Positions 1-6,415 of a stretch of 12,018 nt of DNA are shown in pieces; position 1 is the stretch's first letter, and every line of letters begins with the position of its first letter. This DNA is from Holosporales bacterium (GTDB lineage: Bacteria; Pseudomonadota; Alphaproteobacteria; BNTO01): NCBI GenBank assembly GCA_031273545.1, contig JAISRQ010000136.1:1-12018 (forward strand), in the 5' to 3' direction. Both the position numbers and the translations under genes were made by a program. A model generated the notes under the pieces. That model was not told the DNA's origin. It saw nothing but the letters and a program-made list of their open reading frames with translations, and searched no databases.

Positions 1-243
1 GTTGTCGTTGGGAAGATTTTGGAGTCGGATGACTTCAACGTCGGGTACGATGCGCAGGCGGATATGTACTGCGACTTGATGAAGAAGGGGATTTTGGACC
101 CGACTAAAGTCGTGCTTACGGCGATTACGGATGCGGCGTCTGTTGCGGGCTTGCTGATCACGACGGAGTGCGCGATTGCGGAGAAGCCGGAGCCAAAGTC
201 GCCGATGGCACCGAACCCGGGTATGGGCGGAATGGACTACTAA
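1..243 (+). CDS. groL: 60 kDa chaperonin GroEL, C-terminal fragment (5' end outside window)
   Basis: This is the last 80 residues of the GroEL chaperonin, the cytosolic double-ring ATPase that folds proteins together with GroES. The reading frame is open from base 1, so the gene begins upstream of the window. Seen directly: the equatorial-domain segment FNVGYDAQADMY, then GILDPTKVVLTAITDAASVA and LLITTECAIAEKPE, ending in the Gly-Met tail PGMGGMDY. These are hallmark positions of the family's C-terminus, and the AGLLITTE segment is close to invariant. The tail is short compared with relatives that carry several GGM repeats. Base composition is more GC-rich than the spacers around it, as expected for a highly expressed gene. 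An intrinsic terminator follows 17 bases after the stop, so this is the end of the groE transcript. Confidence 0.98.
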   Translation, partial: VVVGKILESDDFNVGYDAQADMYCDLMKKGILDPTKVVLTAITDAASVAGLLITTECAIAEKPEPKSPMAPNPGMGGMDY

Positions 244-260
244 GCTTAGGGCGATGATTT

Positions 261-287
261 GGGGGCCCTCGTGGGCCCTCATTTTTA
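261..287 (+). terminator. Rho-independent terminator of groL
   Basis: Bases 261-268 (GGGGGCCC) pair with 273-280 (GGGCCCTC) around a TCGT loop, giving an 8-bp GC-rich stem with one G-T pair. It is followed directly by ATTTTTAT. Its position just after the groL stop fits transcript termination. The left arm grows out of GCGATGATTTGGGG (251-264), which resembles the right end of the intergenic repeat family in this window, so the terminator may have been built from a repeat copy. Confidence 0.85.
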
Positions 288-303
288 TAGGTTTATAACG
301 AGT

Positions 304-351
304 CCCCAGATGTTGCGGACAAGAATTTGAATAATCACAAGTGTTTGTGGG
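304..351 (+). repeat. Intergenic palindromic repeat, short copy (48 bp)
   Basis: The left end CCCCAGATGTTGCGGAC (304-320) and the right end CACAAGTGTTTGTGGG (336-351) match the ends of the other family members (compare CCCCAAACGATTGCGG and CACAATCTTTGAGGGG at 2198-2274). The copy is shorter than the 70-77 bp copies and its last base directly precedes the ATG at 352. It may therefore form the 5' leader of the next gene. Confidence 0.5.
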
Positions 352-2004
352 ATGGAGAGAACGGAAGGGGACGTGAACAGTTTATTAATCAAAGTAGAGC
401 GAAATCATATTGATGCCGTAATATTAAATAGACGGCGCGTTTTGGTTCGTTACACGCTTACGGACTCGGACCTGGACCTGATCATACAACAGTACGCGCC
501 TGCGTTTGCGTCTGTGGTGCTGGATACGAATTGGGCGGATTGCGAGCTTTTTCCTGTAGGGGAGCTGTCATTTTTTGACAAGTTCTTATTAAAGCGGCGA
601 TTAAAGCAAAACAATAAACAGTCAAATAAAGTATTAATCGGGCCACATTTACTATGGGGACAGGAGGCGGAGGATGTTGCTCCGTCGAGTTTTAAATTTG
701 GGGCGAAGTCTAAGTCGAAGAGCTCGAAGCTTGTGTTAACGACGTGCGATATTTCGGATAGAAGTAAACAGATCTTAAATCAGCTTATTCAGAACCGCAT
801 TCCAGTGGATAAATTGGATGTCATGCCGCGTGTTATTCTTCAAAATGCCGCGAAACATATATCAACAAAGTGGTGCTGTTTGGTGTATAAATCTGGGGTA
901 CATTCTTCCGGGGGATCTAACGAATACGGGCATTCTACTGGGGCGCTGAGTTATGGAACATATGAAGAAGGCGGGCACTCTATAACCCGTAATCATTTGG
1001 GGAGTGGGTATATAACGACGCTGGCAGTAAGTTTGAATGGTCAGTTAGTTTTAGTGCGGGACGCGACCAAAGCTTGCGAAAGCGAAATCGTACAGACATT
1101 CCAATATTTGGGGAGAACGGCGTACGAAGATGGCGACGAGGTTACAATCTTGCAAGAAGAGGGATTGAATGTTGTTAATGCGGAAGATTTATCACAAAAA
1201 TTAAATTGTTGTGCGTGTGGAACGTTTGTGAGAAGGACGGATTCTCTGACGTATCTGCGTAACAAATATACGCAGTTTTTACATGGCATATTTTTAGTGC
1301 CAAAGTATGCAGGTCGCGGAGCAATGGTTTTTGGCTGCGTGTTCTTTTCTTTGGCGGTTCGTAATTTGCACATTGTTAACGCGGAACAACAACGCCAAGA
1401 ACAATTTAAATATGTAGGGAGCGTGCTTCCGGAAAAAGAGATTTCGCGATTGGAGCGGCAATCGCACCAAAAGAAGATGTTGGATGCATTATTGAAGTAC
1501 AAAACATCTCAGACGTGGAGCCAAGTGCACGCACTTCCTGTGCTTTTGTCCGTATTTGAAACGATGCACAAGGGACAATTTTTACAAAGTTTAATTTGTC
1601 GCGTAAAAAATGAATCACTCTCATTTGCGGTAGAGTTGTCCCCATCTGCGCTGTATAAAGGGGCCCATAGTGAAGGCGGACCGAACGTTGAAGGATCATC
1701 CACGTCTGGCGGGCGAAACAGCCAGCAATCATTTGGTAAGGGGGAGCAAGCGAAAAATGCGAATTCCGTATCAAGTATATTAAGGGGTAACAGCGAAGAA
1801 ATATTAGCGCGCACAAAAGCAGGCCTTCAGCAACATTTTGATAAACAGTTTGTTACTAGTATAAGCACTAAAGGTAAAAACATCTGTTTGAATATAGACT
1901 ACAGCAATGCAAAAAAGGCTGAACGTCCGGGAAACGCAAATGCGCAACGTTTCCAATACTATAATTTGGATTCACGGTTTGGGCAAACGACACCTCATTC
2001 ATGA
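352..2004 (+). CDS. Large membrane-anchored protein with GspL/PilM-like layout, function unknown
   Basis: A 550-residue protein that I cannot assign by sequence. Seen: a soluble N-terminal part (about 1-315); a Gly/Ser/His-rich insert at about 182-217; one probable membrane segment at about 322-342 (AMVFGCVFFSLAV); a charged helical stretch at 345-385 of coiled-coil character; a compact region at 386-436 beginning TWSQVHALPVLLSVFE; and a Gly/Ser-rich linker at 437-470 before a basic C-terminal part. A cytoplasmic actin-like domain, single membrane pass and small periplasmic domain is the layout of GspL and of fused PilM-PilN proteins; SKQILNQLIQNRIPVDKLDV (138-157) has the feel of the GspL/PilM helix before the second subdomain. 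That assignment is architecture-based inference. No other type II secretion or type IV pilus genes are in the window. The ATG at 352 lacks a good ribosome site; GTG at 373 sits just after GGAAGGGG but too close for ideal spacing, so the start is uncertain. Confidence 0.75.
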   Translation: MERTEGDVNSLLIKVERNHIDAVILNRRRVLVRYTLTDSDLDLIIQQYAPAFASVVLDTNWADCELFPVGELSFFDKFLLKRRLKQNNKQSNKVLIGPHLLWGQEAEDVAPSSFKFGAKSKSKSSKLVLTTCDISDRSKQILNQLIQNRIPVDKLDVMPRVILQNAAKHISTKWCCLVYKSGVHSSGGSNEYGHSTGALSYGTYEEGGHSITRNHLGSGYITTLAVSLNGQLVLVRDATKACESEIVQTFQYLGRTAYEDGDEVTILQEEGLNVVNAEDLSQKLNCCACGTFVRRTDSLTYLRNKYTQFLHGIFLVPKYAGRGAMVFGCVFFSLAVRNLHIVNAEQQRQEQFKYVGSVLPEKEISRLERQSHQKKMLDALLKYKTSQTWSQVHALPVLLSVFETMHKGQFLQSLICRVKNESLSFAVELSPSALYKGAHSEGGPNVEGSSTSGGRNSQQSFGKGEQAKNANSVSSILRGNSEEILARTKAGLQQHFDKQFVTSISTKGKNICLNIDYSNAKKAERPGNANAQRFQYYNLDSRFGQTTPHS

Positions 2005-2054
2005 GGCGAAATGCCGAGAGATTTTGCCTGGCACACCAAGCGTCCCGCGACGCG

Positions 2055-2156
2055 GAAACTCCGCAAGCTCTAAACGGCGCACATGCCGCCGAAAGTACCA
2101 ACTGGCGGCGTTCCCGAGGGGACTGAAATTCCGCAAGTTCTAAACGGCGCACATGC
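2055..2156. repeat. Direct repeat, two 32-bp copies 70 bp apart
   Basis: Bases 2055-2086 and 2125-2156 match at 30 of 32 positions; the shared core is TCTAAACGGCGCACATGC, preceded by GAAA(C/T)TCCGCAAG. The intervening DNA resembles the sequence upstream of the first copy only weakly (for example GCGTCCCG against GCGTTCCCG), so this may be a decayed 70-bp tandem duplication. It lies just downstream of the gene ending at 2004 and is GC-rich compared with other spacers. It is unrelated to the CCCCAAA palindrome family. Confidence 0.8.
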
Positions 2157-2197
2157 AAATGTAAAAAAAGCCGCACGCCCTAACTTCTATACTCAAT

Positions 2198-2274
2198 CCC
2201 CAAACGATTGCGGGTCTTTGGGGCCGTAAAACACCTACTGTTTTTCTACCTTCTTTCCCACAATCTTTGAGGGG
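2198..2274 (+). repeat. Intergenic palindromic repeat, full copy (77 bp)
   Basis: The left end CCCCAAACGATTGCGGG and the right end CCCACAATCTTTGAGGGG form an imperfect terminal inverted repeat. It is followed by GGCCCCCGG-type sequence up to the 3' end of the flotillin gene. The internal segment TAAAACACCTACTGTTTTT (2227-2245) matches the copy at 7526-7599 at 18 of 19 positions, proving common origin. It lies between two convergent genes, where a fold-back structure could also help end transcription. Confidence 0.8.
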
Positions 2275-2291
2275 CCCCCGGCCTAGCTAGC

Positions 2292-3614
2292 TCATTCAGC
2301 ACTTTTATCCGTGTTAATGACTTGTCCCAGCACAGACGGCAACTCTATTCCCGCCTGCCTTGCAATCTCCTGCATCGGTGGGATTGCCTTAATTAAATCC
2401 CTCATAAAGTTTGCGGTAGAACTTCCGTTTGCACTTCCAGTTCCCCCGTCCCATACGGTGATTTTATCAAACTTTATATTCTTTATCGCTTCTACTTGGA
2501 TGGCTGCAATGTTCTCAACTTTTTCTACCATAAGCAAACTAGTTGCAAGTTCTGGCTTATCTTTACACACAGACACAAGCCGTTGATATCCCCCAGCTTT
2601 TGCCTCCAATACGGCCTTGATCCCTTCAGCCTCTGCAAAATATTTCGCCTTGATTGCCTCCGCTTCTCCAAAGGCAATACGCTTTATTTTCTCAGCTTCG
2701 GCATCTGCCATGACTTGAACCTTCAGCTTTTCTACTTCCTGGCGAGCGAGTTCTTCCTTACGAAGTTTTGCCTCTTCTTTTTCCTTCTGTGCAATCAACA
2801 CATCTCTTTCAGCATTAGCCTTCGCAACCTCTCCTATCTTTAACGAGGACGCTTGTTTTACAGCAAGGTCCGCATTGTACTGCGCGATATTAGCCTTAGC
2901 TGAGTTCTCTCCCTCTATTGACTCTGCTTCGTATGCGGCAACTTGAATTCTCTGCTGCTTTGATGCTTCTGCTTCTCCAACTGTTCCAATCTTCAGCTGA
3001 TGAGCAACTTCTACCTTTGCCTGGTTGATAGCCTCTGCTGCTGCTTTTTTTCCAATAGCCTCGATATAGCCAGATTCGTCAGTTATATCGCGAATATTAA
3101 CGTTTATAACTTCCAATCCAATCTTATTAAGCTCAATATCCACATTCGCATTAATCTGCTCCAAAAATTTTTCTCTGTCCTGGTTTATCTCCTCAATTGA
3201 CAGTGTTGCCAAAACGAGACGCAACTGTCCAAGAATAATATCGTTTGCGTGTGCGATTATTTCTTCTCTTTCCAAATCCAAAAGGCGCTCTGCTGCGTTC
3301 TGCATCAATTCCGGGCGCGTTGCTACTCCAAAGGTAAAAGTAGCAGGAACATTCACACGAATATTTTTCTTCGATAATGCTCCTTTTAAATCAATTTCCG
3401 TGGTCATTGGTTCAAGCAAAAGATACTCGTACCCTTGTATGAGAGGGATAATAAAGGTTCCTCCACCATGAATACACTTCGCTGTTTTTGAGCCTCCTAC
3501 ATTTCCGTACACGACCAAAACTTTGTTAGACGGACAGCGCTTATACCGTTGAGCAACGAACAGCAATACTCCTACCAATATAAGTGGAATAATCCCCAAG
3601 CCTAGTATCATCAT
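2292..3614 (-). CDS. Flotillin-like SPFH-domain membrane scaffold protein
   Basis: A 440-residue flotillin-family protein, expected to sit in the inner membrane and organise membrane domains through oligomerisation. Seen: an N-terminal hydrophobic segment (about 3-22), then VLVVYGNVGG and the GGGTFIIPLIQGYEYLLLEP signature typical of flotillin/YqiK-type SPFH domains. The domain continues through LGLEVINVNIRDITD-like residues near 170-185. A long Ala/Glu/Lys coiled coil (about 190-345) with repeated EAE and AEA motifs follows, then a C-terminal tail including FMRDLIKAIPPMQEIARQAG. Length is between FloA (about 330) and FloT/YuaG (about 510). The start overlaps the stop of the upstream NfeD-like gene by 4 bases (ATGA, 3611-3614), with AAGGAG at 3625-3630 as ribosome site. 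This overlap, plus the classic NfeD-SPFH pairing, supports co-translation and a joint role. Confidence 0.93.
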   Translation of the reverse strand: MMILGLGIIPLILVGVLLFVAQRYKRCPSNKVLVVYGNVGGSKTAKCIHGGGTFIIPLIQGYEYLLLEPMTTEIDLKGALSKKNIRVNVPATFTFGVATRPELMQNAAERLLDLEREEIIAHANDIILGQLRLVLATLSIEEINQDREKFLEQINANVDIELNKIGLEVINVNIRDITDESGYIEAIGKKAAAEAINQAKVEVAHQLKIGTVGEAEASKQQRIQVAAYEAESIEGENSAKANIAQYNADLAVKQASSLKIGEVAKANAERDVLIAQKEKEEAKLRKEELARQEVEKLKVQVMADAEAEKIKRIAFGEAEAIKAKYFAEAEGIKAVLEAKAGGYQRLVSVCKDKPELATSLLMVEKVENIAAIQVEAIKNIKFDKITVWDGGTGSANGSSTANFMRDLIKAIPPMQEIARQAGIELPSVLGQVINTDKSAE

Positions 3615-4180
3615 GTTATTGTCTCTCCTTCATTCTCTTCACCTACGTAGAGTGTATCATCTTTTACTAAAACTACCTTTACTGTTTCGAATGAATTTAT
3701 CGGCTCCGCAGTCGCATTTATCGCGTTAAATATGGACACTTTGCCATTCAGTTCTAGCCGAATTTGTCCTGAGCCATTCGGAGCAAAGCGCGTATACGTG
3801 GAGCAACTTTTGCCCATCGCCAAGTTTAAGTCAACTTTCGGTGTATGGTCTAGCTTTTTGACTTGGAACATAAGCCAAACAGACAAAAACATGACCCCCC
3901 CTCCAGCAGCCATAGCCGCCGCCGCAGTTAGAGTCGGACTCAGCGTCCACTCCTTTAAGCCGGCTAAACCTACCCAGCCAAACCCCATTAAGAAGGCCAA
4001 AATGGATTGAATCGAGAAAAACGTAAACGAATCGTCCGCTGCGTCCACGTCTACGTCGGAGTCAAAGTCGAAAAACGCCATGAATACAAGCTTTAGCATG
4101 AATAACACAGTTGAAACGGATGCAATAACTAAGTAAAAACACTCCGCTTGCGTGTTGGTGTAAAAGAGATTCATTAACAT
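3611..4180 (-). CDS. NfeD-like membrane protein paired with flotillin
   Basis: A 189-residue membrane protein with the layout of short NfeD/YuaF-type partners of flotillins. Seen: three hydrophobic segments at about 15-37, 55-75 and 82-106; an acidic loop DFDSDVDVDAADD (38-50) between the first two; and a soluble C-terminal beta-rich region (about 118-183), GKSCSTYTRFAPNGSGQIRL then TVKVVLVKDDTLYV, as expected of the OB-fold NfeD tail. There is no ClpP-like protease domain, so this is the short class. Known biology: NfeD-like proteins are encoded with SPFH proteins and act with them in the membrane. AAGGA at 4189-4193 lies 8 bases before the ATG at 4180 and supports that start; a second ATG lies two codons in. 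The stop overlaps the flotillin start by 4 bases. Confidence 0.88.
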   Translation of the reverse strand: MLMNLFYTNTQAECFYLVIASVSTVLFMLKLVFMAFFDFDSDVDVDAADDSFTFFSIQSILAFLMGFGWVGLAGLKEWTLSPTLTAAAAMAAGGGVMFLSVWLMFQVKKLDHTPKVDLNLAMGKSCSTYTRFAPNGSGQIRLELNGKVSIFNAINATAEPINSFETVKVVLVKDDTLYVGEENEGETIT

Positions 4181-4450
4181 GTCTACTATCCTTGTATAAG
4201 GTTTAATTCGCTGTCCCCAACTAGTCTTATGATAGCACTGATTGTCGTGATTCGTCTATAGTCGAATGCAATGCGCATGATATCCTAAATATTATGGATC
4301 AGATACTGAATAATGGTGCATGTTTATTCTCCAATGAAGTTCGTCCTACCTTGTGGAGTTAAACAATTAATGTTGTTCGTTAACGTTTTGTCTACAACAT
4401 GCTACATTCAAGTGGTAAGCGCTTTCGGCTTCGTTAGATCTCAGGTTTGC

Positions 4451-4783
4451 ATGCAATTAAAGTTTGTTCCGATTAACCGACCATCAAAAAATGCATTGAT
4501 CAAATTCTTGATCTTGTCAGGGATTGCTGCATATATAGTGTACCACTTGCTCCAGGGGAATAGGGGGTTGTTTGCGTTGTTCAGGATAAGGCAAATCGTA
4601 ACACAGGAGCAATGCGTCGTCGCGAAGTTAGATAATGATAAAGAGATTTTGTTACGCGACATAAAGCTCCTGCGTCCGCAAAGCCTGGATCTGGACTTGC
4701 TTGAGGAGCGCGCGCGTGAAGTGCTGAGCCTCGCATCTAATGACGAAGTTGTCGTTAATGTCAGTGACGTTGATTCAAACTAG
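4451..4783 (+). CDS. ftsB: Septum formation initiator FtsB
   Basis: FtsB is a bitopic division protein that joins FtsL and FtsQ at the septum. From the ATG at 4451 the protein has 110 residues: a short basic N-terminus, one membrane helix (FLILSGIAAYIVYHLL), the family's GNRGLFALFRIR segment just after it, a coiled coil, and the alphaproteobacterial signature LLRPQSLDLDLLEERAREVL followed by DEVVV. The frame stays open upstream to an ATG at 4313, which would add 46 residues (156 in all), but that extension has no family counterpart and would put a second hydrophobic stretch before the conserved helix; I prefer 4451, with a weak CAGG at 4442-4445. The upstream 270-bp spacer is shared with the divergent nfeD-like gene. 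The stop codon overlaps that of pyrH in the palindrome CTAG. Confidence 0.88.
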   Translation: MQLKFVPINRPSKNALIKFLILSGIAAYIVYHLLQGNRGLFALFRIRQIVTQEQCVVAKLDNDKEILLRDIKLLRPQSLDLDLLEERAREVLSLASNDEVVVNVSDVDSN

Positions 4784-5556
4784 CTACTCACAATTGCCGA
4801 TCTAACCAGGTCTCCTTCACATGTTCTGACAATGGCGTTGTCTGCGTACGTACTCATTACAAATATGGGGAGCTGCTCGTCTCTTGCAATAGATATTGCG
4901 GTTGCGTCCATGATCCGAATCTTTTGTAATAAAAACTCCTCATACGATATAACGTCGATAAACTTCGCGTCTGGGTTCGTCTGCGGATCGCTGTTGTAAA
5001 TCCCGGGGACTTTTGTTGCCTTAAGCAATGCATCACAACCAAGCTCACACGCACGAATAACTGCGGCTGTGTCTGTCGTGAAAAAGGGTTGTCCGCTGCC
5101 TCCAACGCAAATTACGACCTGGTTAGACTCCATGCACGCTTTGGCGCGTCCCGCTGTGTATAGTTCGCAAATCGCGGGCATAGAGCGGGTCGACAGCACA
5201 ACGGAGCGCACTCCTACGACAGTCAACGCAGCATTTAACACAATTCCGTTTATTACAGTTGCTAACATGCCAATCTTATCCGTGCTTGCGCGTAATGTTT
5301 GGTTTGTTGCGTCTCTTGTCCCTCGGCAGAGGTTTCCGCCACCAATTACAACAGCAATAGATATATTTTTCTCTACAGTTCTTTTTATATCTAGAGCCAA
5401 CTTCAATACCATCTTTTTATTAGCTATCCCAAAGCCAGAGATTTGGGGTAAGACTTCCTCTTGTTCTAAGTAGGCTAGCTCTTCATAATTTTGCAAAGTA
5501 GAGATATCTGTGCTTAGCGATTCTCCAGATAGTTTTACTAACACCTTATCAATCAT
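4780..5556 (-). CDS. pyrH: UMP kinase (uridylate kinase) with N-terminal insertion
   Basis: This cytosolic amino-acid-kinase-fold enzyme phosphorylates UMP to UDP in pyrimidine synthesis. Seen: the Lys-containing start motif KVLVKLSGESL (4-14), the glycine loop VVIGGGNLCRGTR (69-81), the UMP-binding STDKIGMLATVING (91-104, with D93), FFTTDTAAVIRA, and LLKATKVPGIYNSDP near the ATP site. I take the ATG at 5556 (258 residues), which has GAGG a few bases upstream and aligns with the family start; the frame extends upstream to 5622 but only as sspB shadow. Odd: about 20-25 extra residues, mostly acidic and polar, sit between KLSGESL and GFGI (about 15-40), where typical enzymes have only a few. 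The start overlaps the sspB stop by 8 bases, so translation is probably coupled. Not in the usual tsf-pyrH-frr setting. Confidence 0.96.
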   Translation of the reverse strand: MIDKVLVKLSGESLSTDISTLQNYEELAYLEQEEVLPQISGFGIANKKMVLKLALDIKRTVEKNISIAVVIGGGNLCRGTRDATNQTLRASTDKIGMLATVINGIVLNAALTVVGVRSVVLSTRSMPAICELYTAGRAKACMESNQVVICVGGSGQPFFTTDTAAVIRACELGCDALLKATKVPGIYNSDPQTNPDAKFIDVISYEEFLLQKIRIMDATAISIARDEQLPIFVMSTYADNAIVRTCEGDLVRSAIVSS

Positions 5557-6025
5557 CGTCACCTCTTTTTTTACTTTTCCGAAAATCATCCAAAGACAAA
5601 ACATTTGTCCGAGGATACCCATCTTTTACGTTTTGCGTTTCGTCGCACACGTCTTCTTCAAAATTATCGTAGTTAACGAACTGAAGCCCAAACTTACTAG
5701 ATGGATCAGCAAATTCAATTAACGCCGAAAACGGAACCTTTATGCGTTCGTTCACTTCATCAAAACATAGCGTGACAGAAAAACCATCTGCGGTAACTTC
5801 CAGATCCCAATACTCATGCTGAATAACGATCATCATTTCGTCAGGATATTCTTCTTTTAAATAATCAGGAAGCTCCACCCATGGATGGTTAGTAGCAAAC
5901 GTTATTAAAAAATGATGTTCTCCACTAATACCATAGTTAGCGGCGTTAACCAATATTTCGCGTATTACCTGACGCAACGCCTTTCGTAGTATAGCGTCGT
6001 AATCAATTGAGTTATGTTTCGGCAT
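5549..6025 (-). CDS. sspB: ClpXP adaptor SspB, alphaproteobacterial type
   Basis: SspB delivers ssrA-tagged and other substrates to the ClpXP protease. Seen in 158 residues from the ATG at 6025: an N-terminal helix IDYDAILRKALRQVIREIL, the substrate-binding core start GISGEHHFLITFATNHPWVE, then EYPDEMMIVIQHEYWDLEV and VPFSALIEFADPSSKFGLQF, all characteristic of the alpha-class (SspB-alpha) core. After an acidic linker comes the C-terminal tail NVLSLDDFRKSKK, the conserved module expected to contact ClpX. A TTG start at 6052 would add nine residues with no family support. No clear Shine-Dalgarno precedes the ATG; TATACCATAAT about 35-45 bases upstream could hold a -10 element. It forms an operon with pyrH by overlap, an arrangement I do not recognise from well-studied relatives. 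Confidence 0.93.
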   Translation of the reverse strand: MPKHNSIDYDAILRKALRQVIREILVNAANYGISGEHHFLITFATNHPWVELPDYLKEEYPDEMMIVIQHEYWDLEVTADGFSVTLCFDEVNERIKVPFSALIEFADPSSKFGLQFVNYDNFEEDVCDETQNVKDGYPRTNVLSLDDFRKSKKRGDDD

Positions 6026-6091
6026 AAAGATACAATGAGAAAAACAGTGCAAGCTTGTACATTATGGTATAGAATGCGCCACCTTTATAGA

Positions 6092-6196
6092 TTACTTTGT
6101 TGGTTTGATCAGTTTTTTTCTGATAGCAATGACGATATTCGCTATTGCAATTAAGAAAATACCCATATTTTTGTTAATAAATAGGAAACCTTTCAT
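6092..6196 (-). CDS. Possible 34-residue single-pass membrane peptide
   Basis: An ATG-started 35-codon frame encodes MKGFLFINKNMGIFLIAIAN and then IVIAIRKKLIKPTK: a hydrophobic core of about 14 residues flanked by lysines, with a strongly basic tail. This is the look of a small inner-membrane peptide. It lies on the same strand as the genes on both sides, 66 bases before the sspB start. Against it: no ribosome site is visible, and AT-rich spacer DNA easily gives hydrophobic short frames by chance. I list it as a candidate only. Confidence 0.2.
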   Translation of the reverse strand: MKGFLFINKNMGIFLIAIANIVIAIRKKLIKPTK

Positions 6197-6265
6197 GTCC
6201 AAAAAAAGCATTGGCGTCCAAAATGAGGGAACAGGGATTGGATAATAATGGGTATATGTCCACTT

Positions 6266-6338
6266 CCCAAAAGATTACGGACTTTATTGGGGAACAAACG
6301 CTTACGATCCTCCAATTTCTTGTTCGCAATCTTTGGGG
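6266..6338 (+). repeat. Intergenic palindromic repeat (73 bp)
   Basis: The left end CCCAAAAGATTACGGAC and the right end TTCGCAATCTTTGGGG are near-perfect reverse complements over about 13 bases, enclosing roughly 45 bp. The internal start GGACTTTATTGGGGAACAAA resembles GGTCTTTGGGGCCGTAAAA of the copy at 2198. It lies between two minus-strand genes. Confidence 0.75.
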
Positions 6339-6365
6339 ACCTCGATTGACCCCACTCGCTTCACC

Positions 6366-6415
6366 GTCATGTGCAACAACTTTCAACGCCATTTAAGGAT
6401 GTCATGCGCAACAAC
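6366..6415. repeat. Short direct repeat at the 3' end of the papain-like gene
   Basis: GTCATGTGCAACAAC (6366-6380) and GTCATGCGCAACAAC (6401-6415) differ at one base of 15 and are 35 bases apart. The second copy contains the last codons and stop of the minus-strand gene ending at 6402, so this is probably a small local duplication of that gene end. Confidence 0.5.

Noticed and set aside
1041..1816. Several minus-strand open frames antisense to the 352-2004 gene
   Set aside because: They have Cys/Ser-rich composition without motifs and overlap a long supported frame.
4313..4450. In-frame N-terminal extension of ftsB by 46 residues
   Set aside because: The extension has no counterpart in FtsB proteins and adds a second hydrophobic stretch before the conserved membrane helix; the ATG at 4451 fits the family.
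4181..4450. tRNA, riboswitch or clear promoter in the divergent spacer
   Set aside because: I found no cloverleaf and no convincing paired -35/-10 boxes; only the ribosome site of the nfeD-like gene is clear.
5557..5622. In-frame N-terminal extension of pyrH
   Set aside because: It lies wholly inside sspB, and the ATG at 5556 has a ribosome site and matches the family start.
6112..6126. Hairpin ATCAG-TTTTTTT-CTGAT as a terminator
   Set aside because: The stem is only 5 bp and AT-rich, and the T-run is in the loop rather than after the stem.
6211..6396. Plus-strand frame of 61 codons in the spacer before the papain-like gene
   Set aside because: Most of it is the palindromic repeat at 6266-6338; it has no ribosome site and no family resemblance.
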